Assembly: GCF_039962255.1 (NCBI RefSeq)
Contig: NZ_JAMPKY010000003.1
Span: 434,001-498,000, forward strand
DNA length: 64,000 bases
Direction of reading: 5' to 3'
From: Leptolyngbya subtilissima AS-A7
Lineage (GTDB): Bacteria > Cyanobacteriota > Cyanobacteriia > Phormidesmidales > Phormidesmidaceae
This document shows, in pieces, positions 25,557 through 34,340 of the stretch. Made by a program: the position numbers and the translations under genes. The notes beneath the pieces were generated by a model. The model saw nothing but the letters and a program-made list of their open reading frames with translations. It did not search any database and was not told where the DNA came from. Positions within the stretch are counted from its first letter, which is position 1. Every line of letters begins with the position of its first letter.

Positions 25557-26690
25557 ATGTCTTTGACTGATACTGATTTGTCGCCCAACCAAGATTTTTT
25601 CAACGAAGAAGAAGCCGTTGTTGAATTTACTCCCAACGAATCCTTCTTCAGCAGCACCAGTGTGCTGACCCTGCTAGCCGCTTTCGACCCCGGCTTTGCT
25701 AACCTGGTGGCCGATTTTGCCAGCGACCTGCCCGATGCTACTGGCCAAATTTCTGTGGAGGATGGCCGGTTTGATGCCAACCTGCTGCTGGCCGATGGCA
25801 CGGCTCTGACGGGCACCTTTGATGCCCCTACAACTCTGCGAGGCTTTGCCGATCTGGCCGCTGTCTCGGATGGCACCTTCACCCTAGATGGGGGAATTTT
25901 AGAGGCAGCGATCGCCACTGATGGTCAAACAGCCACCTTGCCCGCGGTTGACCTGTCTGCTGCCGCTGGCACCTTCGTGCTAGACGCTATCAACGCCATT
26001 GATGCCACCGTACCGTTTGCCAACGGCGCGTTTACCCTTGACCTGGCCACAGCTCTAGGCCCCCTCAGCGGCACCGTGGATGTGGCCGGGGGCGATCTTA
26101 ACCTCGATCTGGCCACGCCTTTTGGCCAGCTAGTAGCCGACATTGACTTTGAGGATGACGCGGTCTTCCCCTTCGCTACGGTGCTGCCTCTGGTGGGCGA
26201 CGTCAACGGTACCGTTGACCTCAACAGCGGCAACATTGTGGCTTCCCTGGGTGCCTATGGCGATCTGTCGGTGCCCCTCTCGGCGGTGACTGGGTCGCTG
26301 AATTTGGCCGACGGGCTGGCTAGTCTCGATGCCTTGATACCCATTGGCTCTGGCCTGAGCTTACCGGTAACGACTGAGCTAGCCATCGGGCCTGTAGCTA
26401 GTGAATATGTGGCCGGTTTTGTTCAAGACCTAAACGGCACCGGTACGCTCACCGATGGCGTTCTCGACGCTGCGATCGAAGGCCCCTTGGGGCTGTTTGA
26501 GACGACCTTTGACGTGGTGGCCTTCACCAATCAGGGAGCCGACTTCTTTGCTGGTATTGATGGCGTTATTGATGTCAGCGGTGGCATTGCTACCGCCTCG
26601 TTGACCACTCCCCTGGGCGCTATTGACGGTAGCTTTGACCTGGCGACCGTAGCACCAGCGCTGGAAGCTTCCGCTGCTGCGTCGATCTAG
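25557..26690 (+). CDS. Acidic repeat protein without Lys, Cys, His or Trp, unknown function
   Basis: The 377-residue protein is built of a loosely repeated unit of 30 to 40 residues in which a Gly-Thr/Ser-x-Asp-Leu strand, an Asp/Asn-Gly turn and a TPLG or ALG motif alternate (for example LATALGPLSGTVDV, LATPFGQLVADIDF, LTTPLGAIDGSFDL). It is rich in Asp, Ala, Leu, Gly and Thr. It has only two arginines and no lysine, cysteine, histidine or tryptophan. There is no signal peptide or membrane helix. This composition resembles secreted or cell-surface proteins exported by type I systems, but no RTX motif is present. ATG 25557 is preferred over GTG 25548, with AGGG upstream. A terminator follows, so it is a single-gene unit. 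Confidence 0.8.
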   Translation: MSLTDTDLSPNQDFFNEEEAVVEFTPNESFFSSTSVLTLLAAFDPGFANLVADFASDLPDATGQISVEDGRFDANLLLADGTALTGTFDAPTTLRGFADLAAVSDGTFTLDGGILEAAIATDGQTATLPAVDLSAAAGTFVLDAINAIDATVPFANGAFTLDLATALGPLSGTVDVAGGDLNLDLATPFGQLVADIDFEDDAVFPFATVLPLVGDVNGTVDLNSGNIVASLGAYGDLSVPLSAVTGSLNLADGLASLDALIPIGSGLSLPVTTELAIGPVASEYVAGFVQDLNGTGTLTDGVLDAAIEGPLGLFETTFDVVAFTNQGADFFAGIDGVIDVSGGIATASLTTPLGAIDGSFDLATVAPALEASAAASI

Positions 26691-26722
26691 GCGATCGCAA
26701 ATCCTCTCAGACAGTGGTCCAG

Positions 26723-26771
26723 GAGGGTGCCTGATTCGTTTGGGAGCGGGTCCCACGGCACCCTCTTTTTT
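26723..26771 (+). terminator. Rho-independent terminator of the acidic repeat protein gene
   Basis: GAGGGTGCC at 26723-26731 pairs perfectly with GGCACCCTC at 26757-26765 and is followed by six T at 26766-26771. The loop is 25 bases long. Confidence 0.85.
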
Positions 26772-26853
26772 AGTTACTTAGAATAGTCCGGCCTATTCTG
26801 CGGGCAGCCATGACGGCGTTATGCGCCTGCATGCTCTGGAAGTTCAGCCTAAC

Positions 26854-27585
26854 TTAGACTCCCTGCGGTGTTTCTTGCCAAAGCTGGGTGGTCTGGCGCA
26901 GGCTGCGGAAGTCGCCATTGCCAATAATCAAATGATCGAGCACCGGCACGGCGAGAACCTGCGCCCCCTGAAGTAGCTGACGGGTAAGCGAGAGGTCGTC
27001 GGGGGAAGGCTCAAGATTTCCTGAAGGATGGTTGTGCGCCACAATGCAGCGCACGGCACCGTGGCGAATTACGGTTTTGAAAATTTCTCTCGGGTGAGCC
27101 AGGGTTTCGGTGGCAGTGCCGATGGTAATTACCTTGGTGCCCATCAACCGGTGGCGCACATCGAGCAGCACCACGGCAAAGCGCTCCTGGGCTTGCCACA
27201 TCAACTCGTGGCTGAGAGCGGCGGCGGCAATGGCGGGGTCGTCTACGACGGTTTTTTCGGGCGGAATCGCTTGCAGCACCCGTTTCCCCAGCTCAATGGC
27301 GGCTAATATGGTGGTGGCTTTAGCCGGGCCAACGCCTGAGATTTGCTCCAGATCGTGGGCCGATACATCCCTTAAAGATGTGAGCGGATCGCGCTGGTTT
27401 TGTCCCATTTCTTGCAGAATGAGCTGGCCTAGCCCCACCGCTGACAGCTTACCTGGCCCCTGGCCAGTGCCCAGCAAAATGGCCAGCAACTCTGCGGCCG
27501 AGAGGCTTTTAGCCCCGTAAGATAGCAGCCGTTCTCGCGGGCGATCGCTCGACGGCATGTCCAACATGCGGACATGGTAGGTCAT
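26854..27585 (-). CDS. radC: RadC family JAMM-domain protein
   Basis: The 243-residue protein has an N-terminal helix-hairpin-helix-like region ([15 protein letters not shown]) and a C-terminal JAMM metalloprotease-like domain with [14 protein letters not shown]. Despite the name, radC homologues are not proven DNA repair enzymes; their molecular role is unsettled. The two metal-binding histidines and the downstream aspartate are intact. The [20 protein letters not shown] segment near the N-terminus is typical. It is divergent from the DUF1824 gene, with about 98 bases between them. The ATG at 27585 gives normal length; another Met follows at residue 7 and would also do. Confidence 0.93.
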   Translation of the reverse strand: MTYHVRMLDMPSSDRPRERLLSYGAKSLSAAELLAILLGTGQGPGKLSAVGLGQLILQEMGQNQRDPLTSLRDVSAHDLEQISGVGPAKATTILAAIELGKRVLQAIPPEKTVVDDPAIAAAALSHELMWQAQERFAVVLLDVRHRLMGTKVITIGTATETLAHPREIFKTVIRHGAVRCIVAHNHPSGNLEPSPDDLSLTRQLLQGAQVLAVPVLDHLIIGNGDFRSLRQTTQLWQETPQGV

Positions 27586-27683
27586 GGTGGCACCTCTGGT
27601 AGCTGGGCCAGAGGCCCACTGCTAGTAAGCCCAAACCGCTTTGGGATAATTCATCCCCAAAAACAGACAACAGAGAACTCCCT

Positions 27684-28118
27684 ATGACCACCTCACCTTT
27701 TCCTGCTGCCGCTGCGATCGCAGCCATCCGCCAACGGCTGGGCCAGTTTAGCTGCCTCACCACGCCACCTACCCTCAGCGATGCCGAAGCCGCTCAGGTG
27801 CGGGCTGACCTGAGCGACTTTAACGACTGGTCTGATTACCAAACCCTGGGCATTTGCGCCGATAGCCTGGCTGAGGGGCAGCAGGCCCTAGAGTTGTTTT
27901 TGAAAGCTCTCGGGGTTACTGTCAGCCTGGACTTGCCCGCCCGTGAGGGAGCGGTTTACCTCAAGTTCAACACCCTCAAAGGCGCGTGGTATTTAGATGA
28001 CTACAGCGGCCTGTCGCGCGGGGTGCTGATCACCTTTCACACCTCTGACCCTGAGGTAACTGAATTGTCGGGCACCTATGGCCCGTTTCCGTTCGATCTG
28101 TTCCCAGCTCAGCCTTAA
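27684..28118 (+). CDS. DUF1824 family protein
   Basis: A 144-residue cytoplasmic protein resembling DUF1824, a small family restricted to cyanobacteria and without known function. Recognisable parts are the central DWSDYQTLGICADSLAEGQQAL, then YLKFNTLKGAWYLDDYSGLSRGVLITFHTSD and the ending YGPFPFDLFP. No catalytic motif or membrane segment is visible. The start codon is ATG at 27684. The gene faces the AMIN-domain gene, and a very strong symmetrical hairpin separates the two ends. Confidence 0.7.
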   Translation: MTTSPFPAAAAIAAIRQRLGQFSCLTTPPTLSDAEAAQVRADLSDFNDWSDYQTLGICADSLAEGQQALELFLKALGVTVSLDLPAREGAVYLKFNTLKGAWYLDDYSGLSRGVLITFHTSDPEVTELSGTYGPFPFDLFPAQP

Positions 28119-28136
28119 TTGATTGGGGTTGAGGGT

Positions 28137-28190
28137 GCAGCAGAAAGGCTTCAGGTAGGAATATAGTTTTACCTGAAGCCTTTCTGCTGC
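28137..28190. terminator. 21-bp perfect hairpin between convergent genes
   Basis: Bases 28137-28157 and 28170-28190 are exact reverse complements over 21 positions with a 12-base loop. It lies 18 bases after the DUF1824 stop and 28 bases beyond the AMIN-gene stop on the other strand. No T tract follows on either strand, so it is probably a bidirectional terminator of the strong-stem type. Confidence 0.7.
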
Positions 28191-28218
28191 TGACATGTTC
28201 TGCTTGGTTAGGGCTGGT

Positions 28219-30237
28219 CTACCAGCCGCCGCTACCCCACTCGCGGCTGGTTTCTGGAGCGGCAGCAATGGGGATGGCGCGGGGAATATCTTGAATCACC
28301 TGCACCTGAATGACCTGGTTTGGCTCAATGACAACGTACTGGGGAGAGGTGCCCACCACGGTCGTAGCCCCGACGAGAGCGCCACCGAGCAGCCCGATGC
28401 CGCTAAAGCCAGTCAACAACAATAGGGCTAGGGCACCTAACCCTGTTCCAGCTGCCAGGCGAGGACTGCTGACCTCGGTGTTACCCACCATATATTCGGT
28501 AGTGCTGGCAAAATCGACCTGCTGCCCGTTGGGGGCAATCAACATTTTGCTCACCCAGCGCTGGCCTTCAGGGGTGGGTTCAAACTGGCCAATCAGCTGA
28601 CTGCCCGCCGGGGCGACAATGCCGTTGGTGATGGGGTCACGAATGTCGTGGGCCAGCAGCAGCACCTGGTTTTGGCTAGAGCTGGCGTTTAGATCGAGGG
28701 GCTCATCGCCGACGTAGCGCAGCTCTAGCACCGTGCCCGCTGCCACCAGCGTATCGGGGGAAAGGGGGCGATCGCTAGAAGCCGGGTTAATAGCGCTGGG
28801 TAGAGCTGCCTGATCGCCGTTGCCGGGCAGTGGGCTGCCAAATAAAATTGCTTCTCCGGCTGCGGCCAACATCACTGGGCTAGACGGGGGGACTACATTG
28901 CCCTCGCTTGTGGTAGTCGGAGCAGTGGGTACGGTCAGAAGATTTGGGTCGGTGCCAGCCAACTCAACAGGAATCGTGGCCACCGCAGGGGGCTCTTGGC
29001 TGATTGCGTCGGGCTGAACGGCGATCGCCCCAGCGGGCTGGTTTGCGACCATTGCCGTTTCAGCGGGCAGTTCTGGCAGAGCTGGTGGGTCGGCAGCAAT
29101 GACCGGAGTCGGGTTGCTGGCTTCGACCGGAGGGGCAGTGGTTGGAGCCGCCGCGATCGCCTCAGCCTCTACCGCTGGTTGCCCAGGGGTCGGCAGCTCA
29201 GGCGGGGTAACCGCAATCGGCACACCGCTGGTCTCGCTATCGATCGCGGGCGCAGCAGGAGATGCAGTGGAGTTGGGTGGCTGGGTTGCTACTGCTTCGG
29301 GACTAGAGGTAGGCGCTGCGGCAACCGGTGGCTGGGCAGCCCTGGGGACAGCACCCTCGGCCAGCGACGGTGGCTCAAAGGTCAGCACCGAGCCGGTGCT
29401 GGCGGGAGGCTGTACGGCAGGTAGTGGGGCGATCGCGCCAGGCTGTGCTGCCCCAGCGATCGGCGGTTCGGTCGAGGCTAAGCTTGGTTGCTGAGGCGCG
29501 GTGGCCACAGGGCCGATCACGGCATCGAGTTCTGCCAGGCTGGGTACTGAGATTTGTTCTCCGGGCTGCCCGAGGTTGAAGGGGTCTACGGGCAGGGTTT
29601 CAGGCAGGTTCGTCAGGCTAGCAATATCGCTGGGCAGCATCAGGTTGGCGGCCGAGGTGCTCAACCGTCCAGTGCCCGCCTCCGGAAAGCCTAGCTGTGG
29701 GTTGTTTCCTGGAATCACCGGCAGTTCCACAATCATGGAGCTATTGCCCGATGCGGGGGGGGGGCTGGGCGCAGACACCGTAGGGGCAGTGCTAGGAGCA
29801 GCGGCTAAGGCAGTGAGCACCCAGCGGGTTTGATCACCTGCGGCGATGGAGATCAGGCTGACTCCCTCTGCGGCCAGCTCGGCATTGGCAACCAGGTCGA
29901 GCACCACCACAGTGGCATCGTTCACCTGACTGAGGCTCACCTGACTGACGGCACCGCTGTAGGTTTGCTGAGTTGCTACCGTTCCCAACTGGGTTTGGGG
30001 CAAGGTCACTACAATTTGGGAGGCATCGGCTGCGACGGCGTACTGTGGAGTGATGCCGCTGGGCAGGGTAAAGGTTAGCTGCTGGGTCGCTGGGTCAAAC
30101 TGCCAGGCGGCAAGGGTTTCGGCTTGAGCGGCGGGGCTAATGATCAGCAAGGTAGACACCATTAAACCAGCGCCCGCCCAGCCACCTAGACGGTAGCCAG
30201 TACGCGATGCAGCAGAATGGTGGATTGGGTGTGCCAT
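28219..30237 (-). CDS. AMIN-domain protein with long Pro/Ala linker and TrbI-like C-terminus
   Basis: The 672-residue protein begins with a signal peptide (residues 1-40, ending AAQA). About 41-145 look like an AMIN domain (LAAWQFDPATQQLTFTLPSG, SQIVVTLPQTQLG, VSQVSLSQ), a beta fold that binds peptidoglycan or septal and pilus assemblies. Residues 146-500 are a disordered linker rich in Pro, Ala and Thr. The last 170 residues, with LLAHDIRDPITNGIVAPAGSQLIGQF, resemble the TrbI/VirB10 beta-barrel core of conjugation systems, followed by a glycine-rich hydrophobic stretch at about 600-630. No other conjugation genes are near, so it is more likely a cell-envelope scaffold than part of a transfer system. 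The TrbI resemblance is moderate. Confidence 0.75.
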   Translation of the reverse strand: MAHPIHHSAASRTGYRLGGWAGAGLMVSTLLIISPAAQAETLAAWQFDPATQQLTFTLPSGITPQYAVAADASQIVVTLPQTQLGTVATQQTYSGAVSQVSLSQVNDATVVVLDLVANAELAAEGVSLISIAAGDQTRWVLTALAAAPSTAPTVSAPSPPPASGNSSMIVELPVIPGNNPQLGFPEAGTGRLSTSAANLMLPSDIASLTNLPETLPVDPFNLGQPGEQISVPSLAELDAVIGPVATAPQQPSLASTEPPIAGAAQPGAIAPLPAVQPPASTGSVLTFEPPSLAEGAVPRAAQPPVAAAPTSSPEAVATQPPNSTASPAAPAIDSETSGVPIAVTPPELPTPGQPAVEAEAIAAAPTTAPPVEASNPTPVIAADPPALPELPAETAMVANQPAGAIAVQPDAISQEPPAVATIPVELAGTDPNLLTVPTAPTTTSEGNVVPPSSPVMLAAAGEAILFGSPLPGNGDQAALPSAINPASSDRPLSPDTLVAAGTVLELRYVGDEPLDLNASSSQNQVLLLAHDIRDPITNGIVAPAGSQLIGQFEPTPEGQRWVSKMLIAPNGQQVDFASTTEYMVGNTEVSSPRLAAGTGLGALALLLLTGFSGIGLLGGALVGATTVVGTSPQYVVIEPNQVIQVQVIQDIPRAIPIAAAPETSREWGSGGW

Positions 30238-30605
30238 GGGTTATGTCTCCCTCTGGGGCGGTGTGAGTGTGGAGTGAACGCAGATATCAATGAATTTTTT
30301 CGGCAAACGCTAGATGCAGCGTCAAACCTAGGTCTGCCTAGCCTAAATACAGCGTGAGCCCAAAGCCTAACTAAGGATACGCACAATCTTGAGAATTGCA
30401 AGGGGTAGAGAAAAGTTTAAGAAGGTAACGCTCAGATGGGGCAAAGGGAGTGGGGGGAACTTGTAGGGGAGCGATCGCGTCGCGCACTACAGGGAATTGC
30501 TTTTGGGATTAAGCAACCTTGCGGACTGATCTGTATTTCAGCCTCTGGGGCACCCTGAGCAAAGATGTACTCACACGCCAAATCGACTTCTGGAGGCAGC
30601 ACACC
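30238..30605. other. Divergent intergenic region
   Basis: The 368-base interval lies between the AMIN-domain gene and the COP23-like gene. The plus-strand frame is open from 30519, but those residues carry no signal-peptide character and the ribosome-binding site GGAGG at 30592-30596 points to the ATG at 30606. One HIP1 octamer is present; nothing else is recognised. Confidence 0.4.
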
Positions 30606-31325
30606 ATGGTTCGTTCTACGTCTGGCACGTTCGCTAAAGTACTCATGGGTGGGCTAACTACCGCCCTACTGACCGGGCCGTTTGGGGCCGTGGGTCAAGC
30701 CCAAACTCCAGAAAGCACCCCTGAAGGGACTCCCGAAACTACTTCGACAGAGCCTGCTGAAGCCGATACTGCGCCGCGCTTCACCTGTCAAATGCAAGAC
30801 GGGAAATACACGGTGATGTATTCCCCTACTAGTCAGCCGGGGCAGTCTTACCCCTGGGCGGTACCCCAAGACATGGGCAGTGCCTGGCCCGCTGAACGAC
30901 GCTGTGCCACCATCAGTGCTCGGCTAGAAGAGTACCGTCCTGACGGTCTGATGGCTCTTGAAACCTCGGTAGAAAACGGTTACAACACCGTCTGCGTGAC
31001 CACCGAGTCAACACCCGCCTGCCGCATCGTATTCACCGTACCGCCGGGGCAAGATGCCATGGCAACCCGCGATCTCGTGTTTGACAACCTGGCGATCGCC
31101 GATCGAGGCGACCAAACCGACGCAGTGACCACCTTTGCGGGCGGCAATAGCGACGTGCTGGGGCAAATTGGCAATATCTTGGGTCTGCCCAGTTCCACTA
31201 GCAGCTCGCGCAGCAGCGGTATTAACCTCAAGCCCTTTCTCGACCCCACCGATGGCGGTACTGGTGCTCGTCTGAGCGGCGGCAGCCCCACCGGCCGGTC
31301 CCTCAACCCCGATGCGTTTCGCTAG
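30606..31325 (+). CDS. COP23-domain exported protein
   Basis: From ATG 30606 the protein has 239 residues: a signal peptide (MVRSTSGTFAKVLMGGL and on to GQAQ), a Thr/Glu/Pro-rich spacer and a COP23 domain. The domain is recognised by RFTCQMQDGKYTVMY near its start, RCATISARLEEYRPDGL and then NTVCVTTESTPACRIVFTVPPG. Four cysteines probably form two disulphides. COP23 was described as a circadian oscillating membrane protein of unicellular cyanobacteria; function is unknown. A Ser-rich tail follows (SSTSSSRSSG). The start is chosen by GGAGG nine bases upstream. It converges with a minus-strand membrane protein gene. Confidence 0.8.
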   Translation: MVRSTSGTFAKVLMGGLTTALLTGPFGAVGQAQTPESTPEGTPETTSTEPAEADTAPRFTCQMQDGKYTVMYSPTSQPGQSYPWAVPQDMGSAWPAERRCATISARLEEYRPDGLMALETSVENGYNTVCVTTESTPACRIVFTVPPGQDAMATRDLVFDNLAIADRGDQTDAVTTFAGGNSDVLGQIGNILGLPSSTSSSRSSGINLKPFLDPTDGGTGARLSGGSPTGRSLNPDAFR

Positions 31326-31340
31326 AAGCGCTAGGCCGGT

Positions 31341-31955
31341 CTAGTCCACCATGTGCTGGGCAAAGAGATAGCCCAAAAATAAAACTTGCAAGGCGGTAAA
31401 TACGCTGGCGGCAAATCCTGCCCAGTAAACGCTGGTGTAGAGTTGCCCCCACCGCTGCACTGCTGGCGCTGGCCCAGAGTCCTGGGCCAGCGCTGTTTTT
31501 ATCCGCTGCCAAAACCAAATCATGCCGGTGAAGTGAACCGTCAGCAGCGCTGGCAGACCAAGCACGGCGGCTAGCTTAATGGCACCGATGGGGCCGTAGC
31601 CGGAGGAACTGTAGGCCATTGTGTAGCCGGTAAACCCCAGGGCCAGAAATAGCACGGCGGCGATCGCAATCCACCTCGCCCAGTGACCGGTTCGTTCCGG
31701 TGCTTGGCTCCACTGCCTCAGTACCCAGGTCAAACTCATCGCTAGCAGCGCCGCCAGGGCTAAGCTAGTCCACAACCACAGGGTCTCAGGCACCCACTGC
31801 AACCAGGGCACCAGCGTACCGGCGTTACCGCTATTGGCCTCAAAACTGGGGTCTCGCCGAGGCGACACCTGGTGAATCAACCCGGCCAGCCCCGCTGAGA
31901 GCAGCACCAACCCCCCAAAGCTCACCAGAGAAAGCTGCTGAACGCGTTGTCCCAT
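31341..31955 (-). CDS. Integral membrane protein, unknown function
   Basis: The 204-residue product has about five membrane helices, at roughly 8-27, 58-80, 92-112, 122-150 and 180-200. The luminal or periplasmic loop after the first helix is polar (SPRRDPSFEANSG). The fourth helix contains a histidine in LLTVHFTGMIWFW. I recognise no family. It is convergent with the COP23-like gene, whose stop is only 15 bases away. The start is ATG at 31955; no ribosome-binding site stands out. Function not assigned. Confidence 0.65.
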   Translation of the reverse strand: MGQRVQQLSLVSFGGLVLLSAGLAGLIHQVSPRRDPSFEANSGNAGTLVPWLQWVPETLWLWTSLALAALLAMSLTWVLRQWSQAPERTGHWARWIAIAAVLFLALGFTGYTMAYSSSGYGPIGAIKLAAVLGLPALLTVHFTGMIWFWQRIKTALAQDSGPAPAVQRWGQLYTSVYWAGFAASVFTALQVLFLGYLFAQHMVD

Positions 31956-32164
31956 GGCCGTTGGCTCCCAAAAGCTCGTTAGAAATTGCTATGGGTTAAG
32001 ACGGTTGGCTGGGGCAATGGTTGCCGCGATTCCTACAGGAGGCTGCGCCAACGCCCTGCAACGCTAATGCCTTAGGAATGGTCCCGCTGATGATCATTGC
32101 GTCTCGGCCAGTGGGCAAGGGGCAAGGCTTCGTGGTAATCAGAAGGCAGTAACGGCGTGGTTCT

Positions 32165-33055
32165 ATGTTTATCCCTCCCGGTTTTATCCAGCGATCGGTG
32201 GCCCTGAGTTTGGGCACAGTGGCCTACATCGAAGCTGACCCCGACTTCTGGCCTGCCCCCCCAGCCTCGTCCGTACCCCTGCTGTTTGTCCATGGTTTTG
32301 GCGGTGGGTCATCGAGCTACGAGTGGTCCAAGGTATATCCGGCCTTTGCTGCAGAACACCCGGTGCTGGCCCCCGATTTGATTGGCTGGGGTAACTCTGA
32401 CCATCCCAATCGCCCCTTGGCCACCGCCGACTACCTAAGCCTGCTGAGCGAACTGATCGACAAGCTCTGCCCGGCTCCACCCATTGTCGTGTCCTCATCC
32501 CTCAGCGGGGCCATGCTGGTGCGGGTTGCCATCGACCACCCCGATCGCCTGCGAGGTCTATTTTTGGTGGCCCCAGCGGGGTTGGCCGATTTTGGCCAAG
32601 ACTCCGGCCGCTCTCCGATCAATCAGATCGTGAAGCTGCCGGTGATTGACCAAGTGCTCTATCGGGGGGCGATCGCCACCGCCGACGGCATCAAGCTGTT
32701 TTTAGCCCACCGACAGTTTGCCGACGCCAGCAAAATTTCTGACGATATTGTAGCGGCCTACCTGATGTCGGCCCAGCAGCCCAATGCCGATGTCGCCGCC
32801 CTAGCCTTTGTGCGAGGCGACCTGAGCTTTGATCTAGCCTCCTACCTGCCCCAGCTCACTACCCCTACCGCCCTGCTCTGGGGGGAAGTAGCGCAGCTGA
32901 CTGATGTGTCGCTCGGCCGCCGGTTCACAGCCCTTAACTCCTTTGCCATTCGTCGCTTTGAGGTGCTGCCGGGGGTAGGGCTGACCCCTCAGCTAGAGCA
33001 GCCTGGGGTCACTGTTGGGCTGATTCAGCAATTTTTGGCCGAGTTAGCCCAGTAG
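32165..33055 (+). CDS. Alpha/beta hydrolase-fold protein with altered catalytic triad
   Basis: A 296-residue alpha/beta hydrolase. The oxyanion loop HGFGGGSS and the nucleophile elbow are recognisable, with Ser112 in SSSLSGAM at the nucleophile site. The usual acid position in WGExD reads WGEVAQ, and the usual GHxPxxE histidine site reads GVGLTPQLEQP, with Leu273 instead of His. With only the serine left, classical hydrolysis is doubtful. The fold is otherwise complete and of normal length, so this is probably a conserved non-classical subfamily rather than decay. Cyanobacterial and plastid members of this type are often linked to chlorophyll or lipid metabolism, but nothing here decides that. 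It converges with the WG-repeat gene three bases away. Confidence 0.8.
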   Translation: MFIPPGFIQRSVALSLGTVAYIEADPDFWPAPPASSVPLLFVHGFGGGSSSYEWSKVYPAFAAEHPVLAPDLIGWGNSDHPNRPLATADYLSLLSELIDKLCPAPPIVVSSSLSGAMLVRVAIDHPDRLRGLFLVAPAGLADFGQDSGRSPINQIVKLPVIDQVLYRGAIATADGIKLFLAHRQFADASKISDDIVAAYLMSAQQPNADVAALAFVRGDLSFDLASYLPQLTTPTALLWGEVAQLTDVSLGRRFTALNSFAIRRFEVLPGVGLTPQLEQPGVTVGLIQQFLAELAQ

Positions 33056-33057
33056 GG

Positions 33058-34191
33058 TTACTCCAGACCTTTGAAACCGGCCCCGGAGAGCACCTTGCCC
33101 TTGGTGTCGATAAAACCCCAGCGGTTATCGATCTGCACCCGTGCTCGCCCTTCCGAAAATCGCCCGGCATTTGTGTATTGAGGCTCCACAACCCAGGCTC
33201 CTTCGGAGTCGATATAGCCGTAGAGCCCATCTTTCTGGACGGCAGCCAATCCTTCGGAAAAGTCGGCGGCATAGGCGAAGCCGGGGGCAATGGCGACCTT
33301 GCCCGTGCGGTCGATGTAGCCCCACTTACTCTCGATCAGCACGGCTGCCAGACCTTCGGAAAAGTCTGAGGCAAAGGGTAAGGTGGCCTCGACCACCATG
33401 GCCCCAGTGGCATCAATGAAGCCAAAGTTGCGACCCTGGCGCACCCGGGCCAGGCCGTCAGAAAAGCTGAAGGCCCCGTCGTAGGTGGGAGCGATCGCCA
33501 TTGTGCCGCTGGGGTCAATGTAGCCGTAGAGCCGATCGATTCGCGCCACCGCCAGTGATTCAGAAAAGCTCCAAGCATCCTTCAGCTCTAGGGGAATGGC
33601 GGTGCGGCCTTCGGGGTCAACATAGCCGTAGGTCTCCCCGAGTTTGACCAGAGCGCGATCGCCCACAAACCGTTCCGCCAGGTCAAACTGGGGCTCAATC
33701 ACCCACTCACCCTGGAGATTGATGTAGCCATACTTGGTGCCCCCCTGCACCGCCGCCAGCCCCTGAGAAAATGACTTAGCCTTGCGAAACTGCACCGGTA
33801 TGGCCCACTGGCCCTGGCGATCGAGGTAGCCAAAGTAGGCTCCGGCTTGGGCAACTGCTACCCCCTCGGCGTAGTCAGCCGCCACAGTAATGTTTTCATC
33901 GTCAACCCTGATGCTCAAGTTGCCCTCGCGATCGATATAGCCCAGGCTGGTGTTGAGGCGCACCAAGGCGACCCCTTCGGCAAAGTCTGAGACGGTATCG
34001 AACAGCAGGGGGCTAGTCATCGCGCTCGCTAGGGCAATGGGTTGAGGGTTTATGAACTCTAGCATTGTGGTGGTCTGCTGCTGCATGCCTTCAAAGGCAG
34101 CTAGAGGCGGCCCACAGGCTACCAGGGTCGGTAGCGCCAAGACTACTCCACCCCAGGCCCACGTCCGCTGTCGTTTGTGCGATCGCGCCAT
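33058..34191 (-). CDS. WG-repeat lipoprotein
   Basis: The 377-residue protein starts with a basic segment, a hydrophobic stretch and the lipobox LVAC, so it is probably lipid-anchored. From about residue 65 it consists of some eight to nine repeats of 33 to 35 residues of the WG (KWG) type: F-x-EGLAxV-xxxxKYGYIDxxGxxxI-xP is the recurring pattern (for example FSEGLAAVLIESKWGYIDRTGKVAI). WG repeats form beta structures, and some bacterial proteins with them bind partner proteins; there is no defined enzymatic role. The gene ends three bases from the end of the convergent hydrolase gene. Confidence 0.9.
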   Translation of the reverse strand: MARSHKRQRTWAWGGVVLALPTLVACGPPLAAFEGMQQQTTTMLEFINPQPIALASAMTSPLLFDTVSDFAEGVALVRLNTSLGYIDREGNLSIRVDDENITVAADYAEGVAVAQAGAYFGYLDRQGQWAIPVQFRKAKSFSQGLAAVQGGTKYGYINLQGEWVIEPQFDLAERFVGDRALVKLGETYGYVDPEGRTAIPLELKDAWSFSESLAVARIDRLYGYIDPSGTMAIAPTYDGAFSFSDGLARVRQGRNFGFIDATGAMVVEATLPFASDFSEGLAAVLIESKWGYIDRTGKVAIAPGFAYAADFSEGLAAVQKDGLYGYIDSEGAWVVEPQYTNAGRFSEGRARVQIDNRWGFIDTKGKVLSGAGFKGLE

Positions 34192-34340
34192 AAAATCCCC
34201 CTGGCCTCACCCCAGGCCTGCAATAGTCATTTCTCTCAACCCCCCACCCCTGTAACCATGACGAATTTTTTGTCGGCTGTGGGGAGAATTTAAAAAACCA
34301 GGTCTAGTGTGTGGTGGAGGTTAAACGCAGGCGACGCTCT

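Noticed and set aside
25511..26236. Minus-strand frames opposite the acidic repeat protein
   Set aside because: They are shadows caused by the biased composition of the real gene, which has its own ribosome-binding site and terminator.
28219..28800. Part of a conjugation system because of the TrbI-like domain
   Set aside because: No other tra or trb genes, relaxase or origin of transfer are in the window.
28996..29579. Plus-strand frames rich in Gly, Arg and Ser inside the AMIN-domain gene
   Set aside because: They are antisense to the GC-rich Pro/Ala linker of a real gene. Such low-complexity coding DNA gives long false frames.
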